DNA of 64,000 bases. It comes from Nocardioides aromaticivorans. GTDB lineage: Bacteria > Actinomycetota > Actinomycetes > Propionibacteriales > Nocardioidaceae. Numbering within the stretch: the stretch's first letter is position 1; the number at the start of each line of letters is the position of its first letter. Location of the stretch: the NCBI RefSeq assembly GCF_013408525.1, contig NZ_JACBZM010000001.1:4408501-4472500 (forward strand), read 5' to 3'. Both the position numbers and the translations under genes were made by a program. The notes below the pieces were generated by a model. The model did not search any database. It was not told the origin of the DNA and saw nothing but the letters and a program-made list of their open reading frames with translations. Positions 9,664-17,841 of the stretch are shown here, one piece after another.

Positions 9664-10479
9664 ATGAGTGGTTCCACCCCCCGGCGCCCCGCCAGCTCGC
9701 GCGGCGGCGTCCAGCGTCCCCGCAAGATCGCGGGCCAGCGCGACACCGCGCGTCCCGACGAGGCGGTCGAGCCTGCCGCGACCTCGACGAAGGCCCCGAC
9801 CGCGAAGACCCCGACCGCGAAGGCTCCGAGGACCGCGGGCGTGTCGCTCGCGAAGGCCGCCGGCACGCCCCCGCCCGCGCCCCGCCCGGGCGTGCTCGCC
9901 CGGCAGAAGACCACCCGCGTCCTCATCGCCACCCTGATCCTGGTGGCCCTGGCGCTGGGCAGCGAGACCGTGCTCTTCGTGCTCGACAAGATCGGCGACG
10001 ACGACCCGCCGGCGGCGCGCGAGGCGAGCGGCGTCGCCGGTGTCGAGGTGCCCGAGGGCCGGCCGGTGGTCGCGGCCGACATCGACGTCAAGGAAGGTGT
10101 CGACGCGGCGGCCAAGGCGGCCAAGGACATCGTCGCCGTCGACTTCCAGAAGTACGACGCCGAGGTCGACGAGGCCGCCGACCTGATGACGACCACGTTC
10201 GAGTCGAGCTACCGCAAGACGGCGGAGGCGATCAAGCAGGACTTCATCGCCAACAAGACCGTCGTGGTCGCGAGCGTCGTCGCGCAGGGTGTGGTCCGGG
10301 CCAATCGCACCCGGCTGCAGGCCCTGGTCTTCCTCGACCAGAACGTGCAGCGCACGCGCGAGGGCAAGGCCGAGGTCGTGTCCACGCCGTTCAAGGTGCT
10401 GGTCACCATGGTCCACACCGACCAGGGCTGGCTCGTCGACGGTCTCGACACGAACACGGCGCAAGACAAAACAAACTAG
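9664..10479 (+). CDS. Mce-associated membrane protein (second)
   Basis: The protein has 271 residues. A basic, Ala/Pro/Thr/Lys-rich cytoplasmic tail (1-80, with the repeated motif APTAKTPTAKAP) precedes a transmembrane helix (about 85-107) and a Mam-type extracytoplasmic domain (about 125-270). The ATG at 9664 was preferred; an upstream in-frame start lies within the preceding gene. It is the last gene of the mce4 operon, and its TAG stop is the first three bases of the next KstR operator. Confidence 0.8.
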   Translation: MSGSTPRRPASSRGGVQRPRKIAGQRDTARPDEAVEPAATSTKAPTAKTPTAKAPRTAGVSLAKAAGTPPPAPRPGVLARQKTTRVLIATLILVALALGSETVLFVLDKIGDDDPPAAREASGVAGVEVPEGRPVVAADIDVKEGVDAAAKAAKDIVAVDFQKYDAEVDEAADLMTTTFESSYRKTAEAIKQDFIANKTVVVASVVAQGVVRANRTRLQALVFLDQNVQRTREGKAEVVSTPFKVLVTMVHTDQGWLVDGLDTNTAQDKTN

Positions 10480-10498
10480 AACACGTTACAGTTCGGGT
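10477..10498 (+). promoter_or_regulatory. KstR operator overlapping a leaderless promoter
   Basis: TAGAACACGTTACA (10477-10490) is a full match to the KstR motif TnnAACnnGTTnnA. A TACAGT -10 box (10487-10492) overlaps its right half and ends 6 nt before the GTG at 10499, the spacing expected when the start codon is the first transcribed base. The operator also contains the stop codon of the upstream Mce-associated gene. The same 16-base core, TAGAACACGTTACAGT, recurs at 25634. Confidence 0.8.
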
Positions 10499-11491
10499 GT
10501 GGACCACCCCGTGAGCTGTGACGTCGCCATCGTCGGCGCCGGACCTGCCGGACTGTTCGCGACGTACTACGCCGGCTTCCGCGGCCTGCGCGTCGCCCTG
10601 GTCGACTCGCTGCCGGAGCTCGGCGGCCAGGTCACCGCAATGTACCCCGAGAAGGCGATCCTCGACGTCGCCGGATTCCCGGACGTCAAGGGGCGCGACC
10701 TCGTCGACGGCCTCGTCGCGCAGGCGCTGACGGCCGAACCGGTCCAGCTGCTCGGCCGGACCGCCTCGGGACTGAAGGTCGACGAGGAGACGGGCGTGGA
10801 GCTCACCCTCGACGACGGCACCCTGGTCAAGGCCAAGGCCCTCATCGTCACGGCGGGCATCGGCAAGTTCAGCCCCCGCCCGCTGCCGGCCGCCGAGGGC
10901 TGGATCGGTCGGGGCGTCGAGTTCTTCGTCCCGAGCTTCGACCCGTACGCCGACAAGGACGTCGTCATCGTCGGCGGTGGCGACAGCGCCTTCGACTGGG
11001 CCCACCACCTCGAGCCGATCGCGCGCTCGGTGACCCTGGTCCACCGGCGCGACGCGTTCCGCGCCCACCAGCGGACCGTCGAGCAGGTCCAGGCCTCGTC
11101 GGTCGACATCGTCACCCGTGCCGAGGTGACCGCGCTCCGCGACGCCGACGGCGGCGACCGGGGCGCGCTGGCCGAGGTGGAGATCACCGTCGACGGCGAG
11201 CCGACCGTGCGTCCAGTCCAGGCCGTCGTCGCGGCGCTCGGCTTCGTCGCCGACCTCGGTCCGCTCCAGCAGTGGGGCCTAGAGACCCAGCGCCGCCACA
11301 TCGTGGTCGACACCGCGATGCGCACCAGCCTGCCGCGGGTCTTCGCCGCCGGCGACATCACCGAGTACGACGGCAAGGTGCGCCTGATCGCGGTCGGCTT
11401 CGGCGAGGCCGCGACCGCCGTCAACAACGCCGCCGTGGTGATCGACCCCTCGGCCCACGTCTTCCCCGGACACTCCTCGGAAGGGAGCTGA
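10499..11491 (+). CDS. Ferredoxin/thioredoxin reductase-like flavoprotein
   Basis: This 330-residue protein of the two-dinucleotide-domain flavoprotein family is most like ferredoxin-NADP reductases of the thioredoxin-reductase type. The FAD-binding GAGPAG is at residues 13-18, the NAD(P)H-binding GGGDSAFDWA near 160, and the C-terminal FAD motif AAGDI near 285. No CxxC redox-active pair is visible, which argues against thioredoxin reductase. The GTG start lies 6 nt after a -10 box inside a KstR operator. A ferredoxin is encoded two genes downstream, so it probably feeds electrons to steroid-oxidising P450s or oxygenases encoded elsewhere. Confidence 0.82.
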   Translation: MDHPVSCDVAIVGAGPAGLFATYYAGFRGLRVALVDSLPELGGQVTAMYPEKAILDVAGFPDVKGRDLVDGLVAQALTAEPVQLLGRTASGLKVDEETGVELTLDDGTLVKAKALIVTAGIGKFSPRPLPAAEGWIGRGVEFFVPSFDPYADKDVVIVGGGDSAFDWAHHLEPIARSVTLVHRRDAFRAHQRTVEQVQASSVDIVTRAEVTALRDADGGDRGALAEVEITVDGEPTVRPVQAVVAALGFVADLGPLQQWGLETQRRHIVVDTAMRTSLPRVFAAGDITEYDGKVRLIAVGFGEAATAVNNAAVVIDPSAHVFPGHSSEGS

Positions 11492-11492
11492 C

Positions 11493-11960
11493 ATGAGCAG
11501 CGGACGCGACCAGGTCAAGCTGACCGACGCGGAGGTCGAGCAGCTCCTGAAGGAGAACATGAAGGTGCAGGTCGCCGCCAACGGCCGCGACGGGTTCCCG
11601 CACCTGACCACGCTCTTCTACGTCGTCATGGACGGGAAGATCGCGTTCTGGACGTACGGCCGGAGCCAGAAGATCCTCAACCTCGAGCGCGACCCGCGGG
11701 TGAGCGCGCTCGTGGAGGACGGCGTCGACTACTTCGAGCTGCGCGGCGTCTCCATCGAGGGACGGGCGGAGATCGTCCGCGACCACGACGCGATCCTGGA
11801 GATCGGCAAGGCGGTCTCGACCCGCATCTTCAACGTCGAGTCGTTCGAGGCGCTCGGCGACTTCGGGATGCAGACCGTCGAGAAGCAGGCGACCAAGCGG
11901 GTGGGCGTGATCATCCATCCCGAGCGGGTCGCGTCCTGGGACCACCGGAAGATGACCTGA
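11493..11960 (+). CDS. PPOX-class flavin/F420-binding protein
   Basis: This 155-residue protein is of the pyridoxamine 5'-phosphate oxidase-like split-barrel family (TIGR03618/Rv1155-like by appearance). Visible hallmarks are the N-terminal helix, the PHLTTLFYVVMDGKIAFWT strands and the KILNLERDPRVSALVED segment. Members bind FMN or F420 and reduce diverse substrates. Only one base separates it from the reductase gene, so it belongs to the KstR-controlled operon. Its substrate cannot be told from sequence; a steroid intermediate is a guess from context. Confidence 0.75.
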   Translation: MSSGRDQVKLTDAEVEQLLKENMKVQVAANGRDGFPHLTTLFYVVMDGKIAFWTYGRSQKILNLERDPRVSALVEDGVDYFELRGVSIEGRAEIVRDHDAILEIGKAVSTRIFNVESFEALGDFGMQTVEKQATKRVGVIIHPERVASWDHRKMT

Positions 11961-11971
11961 GAGGCAACACG

Positions 11972-12166
11972 ATGAAGATCAAGGTCGACTTCGACCTCTG
12001 CGAGTCGAACGGGCTGTGCGAGGCCATGGCCCCCGAGGTGTTCGAGCTGGACGACGACGACTTCCTCCAGCTGCACACCGAGGAGACCACCGACGAGAAC
12101 ATCGAGAACGTCCGGCGTGCGGTCGCCGCGTGCCCCCGGGCCGCGATCACGCTGGTGGAGGAGTGA
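11972..12166 (+). CDS. fdxD: Small [3Fe-4S]-type ferredoxin (FdxD-like)
   Basis: This acidic 64-residue ferredoxin has cluster ligands Cys10, Cys16 (C-x5-C) and Cys54 followed by Pro. A missing middle cysteine is typical of [3Fe-4S] ferredoxins that serve actinobacterial P450s. A close neighbourhood of fdxD and hsd4A also occurs beside mce4 in M. tuberculosis (Rv3503c-Rv3502c). It probably accepts electrons from the reductase at 10499. Being shorter than 100 codons, its identity rests on the cysteine pattern and the operon. Confidence 0.85.
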   Translation: MKIKVDFDLCESNGLCEAMAPEVFELDDDDFLQLHTEETTDENIENVRRAVAACPRAAITLVEE

Positions 12167-12168
12167 GC

Positions 12169-13074
12169 ATGGCTGCAGGGACCTCGCTCGAGGGCAAGGT
12201 CGCGATCGTCACGGGCGCCGGTGCCGGTCTCGGCCGCGCCGAGGCGGTCGCGCTGGCCCGGGCCGGCGCACGGGTGGTCGTCAACGACCTCCCCGGCGCC
12301 GGGGACGAGGCGGTCGAGGAGATCCGTGCCTTCGGGGGAGAAGCAGTCGTCGTACCGGGTGACGTGAGCCGGCGCGAGACCGCCGACGCCATGGTCGCCG
12401 CGGCCGTCGAGCAGCTCGGCGGCCTCGACATCGTCGTCAACAACGCCGGCATGACGCGTGACCGGATGCTCTTCAACCTGTCCGACGAGGAGTGGGACGC
12501 GGTCATCGCGGTCCACCTGCGCGGCCACTTCCTGCTCTCGCGCAATGCCGCGTCGTACTGGCGCGAGCAGTCGAAGCAGAGCGAGACCGGCACGGTCTAC
12601 GGCAGCATCGTCAACACCGCGTCGGAGGCCTTCCTCGGCGGCTCGCCGGGCCAGGCCAACTACGCCGCTGCGAAGGCCGGCATCGCCGCACTGACCCTGT
12701 CGACGGCGCGTGGCCTGTCGAAGATCGGCGTGCGTGCCAACGCGATCTGCCCGCGGGCCCGGACCGCGATGACGGCTGCCGTCTTCGGTGAGGACCAGTC
12801 CGGCGAGGCCGTCGACCCGTACTCCGCCGACCACGTCGCGCCGCTCGTCGCCTATCTCGCCTCGCCGGCCGCCGAGCGGATCACCGGCCAGGTCTTCGTC
12901 GTGTACGGCGGCATGGTGGCCCTCGTCGCGGCGCCGGTCGTGGAGCAGCGCTTCGACGCCTCCGGGGACCTGTGGACCGGCGACGACCTCGACAAGCAGC
13001 TCGGCGGCTTCTTCGCCGACCGGGACCCGCACGTCGGCTTCGCCGCCGACTCGATCATGAGGCTGACCGTATGA
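12169..13074 (+). CDS. hsd4A: Hsd4A-like short-chain dehydrogenase
   Basis: This 301-residue SDR of the peroxisomal multifunctional enzyme-2 type has the NAD-binding TGAGAGLG at 15-22, NNAG at 91-94, and catalytic Ser152, Tyr165 and Lys169. A C-terminal extension beyond the usual 250 residues is typical of Hsd4A. In mycobacteria Hsd4A oxidises the side-chain 3-hydroxyacyl-CoA (and 17-beta-hydroxysteroid) during sterol degradation. The ATG at 12169 was chosen; a GTG two codons earlier is an alternative. Its stop overlaps the next ATG by 4 nt. Confidence 0.82.
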   Translation: MAAGTSLEGKVAIVTGAGAGLGRAEAVALARAGARVVVNDLPGAGDEAVEEIRAFGGEAVVVPGDVSRRETADAMVAAAVEQLGGLDIVVNNAGMTRDRMLFNLSDEEWDAVIAVHLRGHFLLSRNAASYWREQSKQSETGTVYGSIVNTASEAFLGGSPGQANYAAAKAGIAALTLSTARGLSKIGVRANAICPRARTAMTAAVFGEDQSGEAVDPYSADHVAPLVAYLASPAAERITGQVFVVYGGMVALVAAPVVEQRFDASGDLWTGDDLDKQLGGFFADRDPHVGFAADSIMRLTV

Positions 13075-13823
13075 GACTCGAGAACAAGGTCGCCATCGTG
13101 ACCGGTGGCGCGCAGGGCCAGGGCGCCGCGATCGCCCGCGCCTATGTCGCCGAGGGCGCGAAGGTCGTCATCGCCGACGTGGCGAAGGACGAGGGCCAGG
13201 CGCTGGCCGACGAGCTGGGTGCGAACGCCCACTTCGCCCACCACGACGTGAGCGACGAGGCCTCCTGGACGGCGCTGGTCGAGGACACCAACAACCGCTT
13301 CGGCCCCGTCAACGTGCTCGCCAACAACGCCGGCATCCTCCGCTTCGGCGACATCGAGCGGATGCCCGCCGCCGAGGTCGAGCTGGTCTGGCGCGTCAAC
13401 CAGCTGGGCGTCTTCCTCGGGATGCAGGCCGTCAGCCGCACCATGCGCAAGAACGGCGGCGGCTCGATCATCAACGCCTCGTCGGTCGAGGGGCTCGCCG
13501 GCATGCCGTCGTGCACCGCGTACGCCGCCACCAAGTGGGCGATCCGCGGGATGACCAAGTGCGCGGCGATGGAGCTCGGGCCGAAGGGCATCCGCGTGAA
13601 CTCGGTGCACCCCGGCATGATCGACACCCCGATGACGCGGGTGCACGGTGGCGACGCCGCGATGGAGTACGGCGCCAGCAAGGTCCCGCTGCGCCGGGTC
13701 GGCCTGCCCGAGGACATCGCCCCGGTCTACGTGTTCCTGGCGAGCGACGAGTCGTCGTACATCAACGGTGCCGAGATCGCGGTCGACGGCGGCGTGACGA
13801 GCACGCACGCCTTCGGCGCATAG
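13071..13823 (+). CDS. SDR oxidoreductase, 3-alpha/20-beta-HSD (FabG3)-like
   Basis: This classical 250-residue SDR has TGGAQGQG at 11-18, NNAG at 85-88, catalytic Ser138, Tyr151 and Lys155, and the motif NSVHPGMIDTPMT after the active site. The overall pattern resembles M. tuberculosis FabG3 (Rv2002, a 20-beta-hydroxysteroid dehydrogenase) and Streptomyces 3-alpha,20-beta-HSD. With its position in the KstR-controlled operon, a hydroxysteroid is the likely substrate, but many SDRs share these motifs. It is the last gene of the operon and is convergent with kstR. Confidence 0.75.
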   Translation: MRLENKVAIVTGGAQGQGAAIARAYVAEGAKVVIADVAKDEGQALADELGANAHFAHHDVSDEASWTALVEDTNNRFGPVNVLANNAGILRFGDIERMPAAEVELVWRVNQLGVFLGMQAVSRTMRKNGGGSIINASSVEGLAGMPSCTAYAATKWAIRGMTKCAAMELGPKGIRVNSVHPGMIDTPMTRVHGGDAAMEYGASKVPLRRVGLPEDIAPVYVFLASDESSYINGAEIAVDGGVTSTHAFGA

Positions 13824-13836
13824 CGGGAATGGAGCG

Positions 13837-13898
13837 GCAGCGCGGCGGGAGCCGGCGCCCGGCAGCTTGCTGCCGCCCTTTCGGCGTAGACGCGCTCG
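13837..13898. repeat. Dispersed intergenic repeat, copy 1, with hairpin
   Basis: This 62-bp element lies between the convergent SDR gene and kstR. It shares GCAGCGCGGCG at its left end, CGGCAGCTTGCTGCC in the middle and GACGCGCTCG at its right end with a second element at 20671-20733. The middle part is a short palindrome, GGCAGC-TT-GCTGCC (13861-13874). It may act as a bidirectional terminator or be a REP-like element. The two copies differ mainly between these anchors. Confidence 0.6.
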
Positions 13899-13900
13899 CT

Positions 13901-14512
13901 TCAGTCCCGCAAGATGAGATGCACCGCGGTCTCCATGTGGGCCGCGGTCTCCGCCGCCGTGGAGCGGCCGGTCACCCACGCCACCAGGGCGGACAGCCAC
14001 ACGTCGCCGAGGACGCGGGCGATCGCCACGTCCTGGTCGGTCAGCGCGCCCTCGGCGGGCTCCCCACCGTGCATGGCGTGCGTGACGATCGAGGTCATCG
14101 CCATGCCGACGACGTGGATCTCGTTGGAGACGCTGCTGTCGGCGAACATGAAGGCGCGGGTCAGCGCCTCGGTCAGCTTGGGGTCGCCCTGCATGCCGCG
14201 GGCCATCCGCTTGAGCACGTAGAGCACCCGGTCGGCCTGGGTGTCGCCGGGGATCTCGCGCTCGTTGAGCCGCACCGCGGCCTCGTCGAACTGGCGGCCC
14301 AAGGCGCTGACCAGCAGGTGGATCTTCGACGGGAAGTAGCGGTAGAGCGTGCCGAGGGCGACGTCGGCCTGCTCGGCGACGGCGCGCATCTGCACGGCGT
14401 CGAAGCCGCCGGACTTCGCCAGCTCGTAGGTGGCGTCGAGGATCCGCTTGCGGCGCTCCCGCTGCGCTGCCGATCCGAGGTCCTCGGACGTGGACGGGTT
14501 CGCGATGCTCAC
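13901..14512 (-). CDS. kstR: KstR, TetR-family repressor of steroid catabolism
   Basis: This 203-residue TetR regulator closely matches mycobacterial KstR as I recall it: QRERRKRILDAT, an AVQMRAVA recognition region and GTLYRYFPSKIHLLVSALGR all lie in the N-terminal 65 residues. The C-terminal ligand domain keeps LTEALTRAFMFAD and IARVLGDVWLSALVAW. The GTG at 14512 was chosen because it follows a strong purine-rich ribosome binding site (AGGGGGA) and leaves the usual short N-terminus. An upstream GTG would add 33 residues encoded by the operator itself. In known systems KstR binds TnnAACnnGTTnnA and is released by 3-oxo-4-cholestenoyl-CoA-type ligands. An operator 82 bp upstream suggests autoregulation. 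Confidence 0.93.
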   Translation of the reverse strand: MSIANPSTSEDLGSAAQRERRKRILDATYELAKSGGFDAVQMRAVAEQADVALGTLYRYFPSKIHLLVSALGRQFDEAAVRLNEREIPGDTQADRVLYVLKRMARGMQGDPKLTEALTRAFMFADSSVSNEIHVVGMAMTSIVTHAMHGGEPAEGALTDQDVAIARVLGDVWLSALVAWVTGRSTAAETAAHMETAVHLILRD

Positions 14513-14593
14513 GGAATGTCCCCCTGGGGTGAAGATGACGAGGCGGTCTGTTGAGGACCCAGTCGATAGGCTACCGGCAGGTAGCGCATAATT

Positions 14594-14607
14594 TGGAACA
14601 CGTTCCA
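14594..14607. promoter_or_regulatory. KstR operator between kstR and the glycosyltransferase operon
   Basis: TGGAACACGTTCCA is a full match to the KstR motif and is palindromic except for its two central bases. It lies 82 bp upstream of the kstR start and 57 bp upstream of the divergent glycosyltransferase start. It could therefore control both directions: autoregulation of kstR and repression of the gene cluster at 14664-17841. Confidence 0.8.
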
Positions 14608-14663
14608 CCACGATTTTGTTACATCCCTGCTCCCCGGGAGCACGACTTGGGGAGAAGTACCTG

Positions 14664-15947
14664 ATGCGAATTGCAATGCTGTCCTACCGCAGCAAGCCCC
14701 ACGTGGGCGGGCAGGGGATCTACATCCGCCGCCTGACCCGCGAGCTCGTGGCGCTGGGGCACACGGTCGAGGTGTTCTCCGGCCAGCCCTATCCCGAGCT
14801 CGACGAGGGCGTCACGCTGACCAAGGTCCCGAGCCTGGACCTCTACAAGCCCGGCGACGAGTTCCGGAACCCGCGTCCCCGCGAGTTCCGCGACCTGGTG
14901 GACGTGGAGGAGTGGCTGACGATGCGCAGCGGCGCCTTCCCGGAGCCGCTCACCTTCAGCCGGCGCGTGGTCAAGCTCCTGAAGGCGCGTCGCGACGACT
15001 TCGACATCGTCTTCGACAACCAGACCCTCGCCACCCCGCTGCTCGGCGTCGAGGACCCGGCGATCGGCCTGCCGCTGGCGGCGACGATCCACCACCCGAT
15101 CACGATGGACCGCCGCATCGAGCTGGCGTCGGCCGTGTGGGCCAAGCGCAAGCACGGCTCGAGGTGGCGTTTCGAGCTGCCGAAGATCGGCGTGTGGCGC
15201 TGGTACTCCTTCCTGGGCCAGCAGAAGCGCACCGCCCCGCAGCTGCGCCGGGTGATCGTCCCGTCGGAGTCGTCGAAGCGCGACGTCGTACGCGAGTTCA
15301 AGGTCGACCCGGCCCGCATCGAGACGATCCTGCTCGGCGTCGACGACCGCTTCGTGCCGCCGACCGAGCCGCGCGTGGCCGGTCGCATCCTCGCGATGGC
15401 CAGCGCCGACGCGCCGCTCAAGGGCATCTCGGTGCTCCTCGAGGCCTTCGCGAAGCTCGTCGTCGAGCGCGACCTCGAGCTGGTGCTGGTCACCAAGCCC
15501 AAGGAGGGCGGGGTCACCGAGAAGCTCATCGACAAGCTCGGCATCGCCGACCGGGTCTCCTTCGCCAGCGGCCTGACCGACGACGAGCTCGTTGCCCTGA
15601 TGGGCTCCGCGGAGCTGGCCTGCGTGCCGTCGCTCTACGAGGGCTTCTCGCTCCCGACCGCGGAGCTGATGGCCTGCGAGACCCCGCTCGTGGTGTCCCG
15701 GGCCGGCGCGATCCCCGAGGTCGTCGGCCCCGACGGCCTGTGCGCCGACGTGGTGGAGCCCGGTGACGTGGGCGCCCTGACCGCGGCCGTCGCCGCGCTG
15801 CTCGACGACCCCACTCGCCGTGCCGAGATGGGCGCCGCGGGACGCCGCCGCGTGAAGGAGCTGTTCAGCTGGAGCGCCGTCGCGGCGAGCACCGCGGCCG
15901 TGCTGGAGGACGTCATCGCCGAGTACGCGGCCGAGAAGGAGAACTGA
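14664..15947 (+). CDS. GT4-family glycosyltransferase
   Basis: This 427-residue GT-B glycosyltransferase of family 4 has an N-terminal acceptor domain beginning MRIAMLSYRSKPHVGGQGIY. The C-terminal donor domain carries the E-x7-E motif in YEGFSLPTAELMACETP (around residue 333) and the conserved PEVVG segment. The ATG at 14664 follows GGGGAG; an upstream in-frame start lacks family similarity. Two bases separate it from a methyltransferase gene and a prenyltransferase-like gene follows, so the acceptor is probably a lipid or small metabolite. Substrate and donor are unknown. Confidence 0.85.
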   Translation: MRIAMLSYRSKPHVGGQGIYIRRLTRELVALGHTVEVFSGQPYPELDEGVTLTKVPSLDLYKPGDEFRNPRPREFRDLVDVEEWLTMRSGAFPEPLTFSRRVVKLLKARRDDFDIVFDNQTLATPLLGVEDPAIGLPLAATIHHPITMDRRIELASAVWAKRKHGSRWRFELPKIGVWRWYSFLGQQKRTAPQLRRVIVPSESSKRDVVREFKVDPARIETILLGVDDRFVPPTEPRVAGRILAMASADAPLKGISVLLEAFAKLVVERDLELVLVTKPKEGGVTEKLIDKLGIADRVSFASGLTDDELVALMGSAELACVPSLYEGFSLPTAELMACETPLVVSRAGAIPEVVGPDGLCADVVEPGDVGALTAAVAALLDDPTRRAEMGAAGRRRVKELFSWSAVAASTAAVLEDVIAEYAAEKEN

Positions 15948-15949
15948 AA

Positions 15950-16699
15950 GTGCTGACCGTTGACTTCGACCGCCTGGGCCTCAAGGCCGGGGACCGCGTG
16001 CTCGACATGGGTGCCGGTGCCGGTCGCCACAGCTTCGAGATGTACCGCCGCGGCGCGGACGTGATCGCGTTCGACATCGACGCCGAGGAGCTCGAGGGCG
16101 TCCGCAACCTGTTCGTCGCGATGAAGGAGGCCGGGGAGGTGCCCGAGGGCGCCGAGGCGGACGTCAAGCAGGGTGACGCGCTCGCCCTGCCCTTCGCCGA
16201 CGGCGAGTTCGACCGGATCGTCTGCTCGGAGGTGCTCGAGCACATCCACGACGACGTCGCCGCGATCCGCGAGCTGATCCGCGTGCTGCGCCCCGGCGGC
16301 ACGCTCGCCGTGACGGTGCCCCGCTGGCTGCCGGAGGTCGTCAACTGGCGCCTGTCGGCCGACTACCACAACGCCGAGGGCGGCCACATCCGCATCTACA
16401 CCGACCACGAGCTCATCGACAAGGTCACTAAGGGCGGTCGCTCCAACGACGGCACGCCCGGCGACGCCATGCTCTTCGAGGGCAAGAGCTACACCCACGG
16501 CCTGCACACGCCGTACTGGTGGATCAAGTGCGCCGTCGGGGTCGACAACGACAACCACCCGCTCGCGAAGGCCTACCACAAGCTCCTGGTGTGGGAGATC
16601 ATGAAGCAGCCCAAGGCCCTCCAGGTCGCCGGCAAGGTGCTCGACCCGACGATCGGCAAGAGCATGGTCCTGTACTTCCGGAAGCCGGAGGCCGCATGA
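15950..16699 (+). CDS. Class I SAM-dependent methyltransferase
   Basis: This 249-residue Rossmann-fold methyltransferase has motif I VLDMGAGAGRHSFE at about 17-30, an acidic FDID strand end and the IVCSEVLEHIHDD post-motif. RVLRPGGTLAVTVP is near residue 115. The aromatic segment after residue 180 (LHTPYWWIKCA) may form part of a hydrophobic substrate pocket. The GTG start is 2 nt after the glycosyltransferase stop, and the 3' end overlaps the next gene by 4 nt, indicating tight coupling. Its target is unknown; a hydrophobic product made by the same cluster is the likeliest. Confidence 0.85.
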   Translation: MLTVDFDRLGLKAGDRVLDMGAGAGRHSFEMYRRGADVIAFDIDAEELEGVRNLFVAMKEAGEVPEGAEADVKQGDALALPFADGEFDRIVCSEVLEHIHDDVAAIRELIRVLRPGGTLAVTVPRWLPEVVNWRLSADYHNAEGGHIRIYTDHELIDKVTKGGRSNDGTPGDAMLFEGKSYTHGLHTPYWWIKCAVGVDNDNHPLAKAYHKLLVWEIMKQPKALQVAGKVLDPTIGKSMVLYFRKPEAA

Positions 16700-17841
16700 C
16701 CCGGGACACCACGCCCGAGGTCCCGCTCAGCCGCCTGCCGTACGTCGAGGGCGTGCTCTCGGCGCAGGAGGTCGCCGACACGGCGGCCGCCATCGCGGCG
16801 ATGCAGGAGCCGTGGGGCGCCGTACCGTGGACGACGGGCGAGCACGTCGACATCTGGAACCACGTCGAGGCCGCGATGGCGATGCTCGTCGGCGGCCAGG
16901 TCGAGGCCGCCGAGCGCGCCTACGCCTGGGTCCCGACGATGCAGCGTGCCGACGGCTCGTGGCCGATGAAGATCGTCGGCGGCGAGCCGGACGACGAGCG
17001 CGGCGAGGTCAACATGTCGGCGTACTTCGCCGTCGGCCTGTGGCACCACTGGCTGGTGCGCCGCGACATCAGGTTCGTCGAGCGCTACTGGCCCTCGGTC
17101 CGCGCCGGCCTCGACTTCGTGGTGTCCCTGCAGGAGCCCTTCGGCGGGATCCGGTGGACGCCGGTCGACGACTTCTGCCTGCTGACCGGCAACTCGTCGA
17201 TCTACCACTCACTGCGTGCGGGCGTCGCGCTGGCCGACCTGATGGACGACCCGCAGCCCGAGTGGGAGCTCGCCGGCGGCCGCCTGGGCCACGCCGTCCG
17301 CTCGCACGCCGACCTGTTCGCGGACAAGTCGACGTACTCGATGGACTGGTACTACCCGGTCCTCGGCGGCCCCGTCCGCGGCGACGCCGCGCGGGAGCTG
17401 CTCGAGCGGCGCTGGGACCGGTTCGTCGTGCCGGGGCTCGGCATCCACTGCGTCGACACCAATCCCTGGGTGACCGGCGCGGAGACCTGTGAGCTGGCGA
17501 TGGCGCTCGACGTCATCAGCGACCAGCGGCGCGCGCTGGCCCTGCTCAGCGACATGCAGCACCTGCGCGAGGACGACGGTCGCTACTGGACCGGATGGGT
17601 GTACGACGACCCGGCCCGGCCCGCCCCCGACGACGAGCCCCGCAACGTGCACTGGCCCCACGAGCACACGACGTACACCGCGGCCGCCGTGGTGCTCGCC
17701 GTCGATGCGCTGGGGGAGACCTACGGCCACGCGACCCCGGGGTCCGGGATCATGCGCGGCACCTCCCTCGCCCCGCACTTCGACGAGATCGCGCTGGAGT
17801 GCGACTGCCCGTCAAGCGAGCGGGTCTCCGGCCGCGCCTGA
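16696..17841 (+). CDS. Prenyltransferase / terpene-cyclase-like alpha-barrel protein
   Basis: This 381-residue soluble helical protein resembles what is annotated as prenyltransferase in actinobacteria. A QW-like repeat (MQRADGSWPMKI) is near residues 80-91, and repeated Trp/Tyr-rich helices suggest a squalene-cyclase-like alpha/alpha barrel or a six-hairpin glycosidase fold. I do not see the DxDD motif of class II terpene cyclases. Position within the glycosyltransferase/methyltransferase cluster and near kstR suggests a role in an isoprenoid or glycolipid product, which is inference. The last 30 nt overlap the convergent methyltransferase gene. Confidence 0.6.
   Translation: MTRDTTPEVPLSRLPYVEGVLSAQEVADTAAAIAAMQEPWGAVPWTTGEHVDIWNHVEAAMAMLVGGQVEAAERAYAWVPTMQRADGSWPMKIVGGEPDDERGEVNMSAYFAVGLWHHWLVRRDIRFVERYWPSVRAGLDFVVSLQEPFGGIRWTPVDDFCLLTGNSSIYHSLRAGVALADLMDDPQPEWELAGGRLGHAVRSHADLFADKSTYSMDWYYPVLGGPVRGDAARELLERRWDRFVVPGLGIHCVDTNPWVTGAETCELAMALDVISDQRRALALLSDMQHLREDDGRYWTGWVYDDPARPAPDDEPRNVHWPHEHTTYTAAAVVLAVDALGETYGHATPGSGIMRGTSLAPHFDEIALECDCPSSERVSGRA

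Noticed and set aside
14513..14611. Starting kstR at the upstream GTG (14611), adding 33 residues.
   Set aside because: The extension would be encoded by the KstR operator itself and has no counterpart in known KstR. The GTG at 14512 has a strong ribosome binding site at proper distance.
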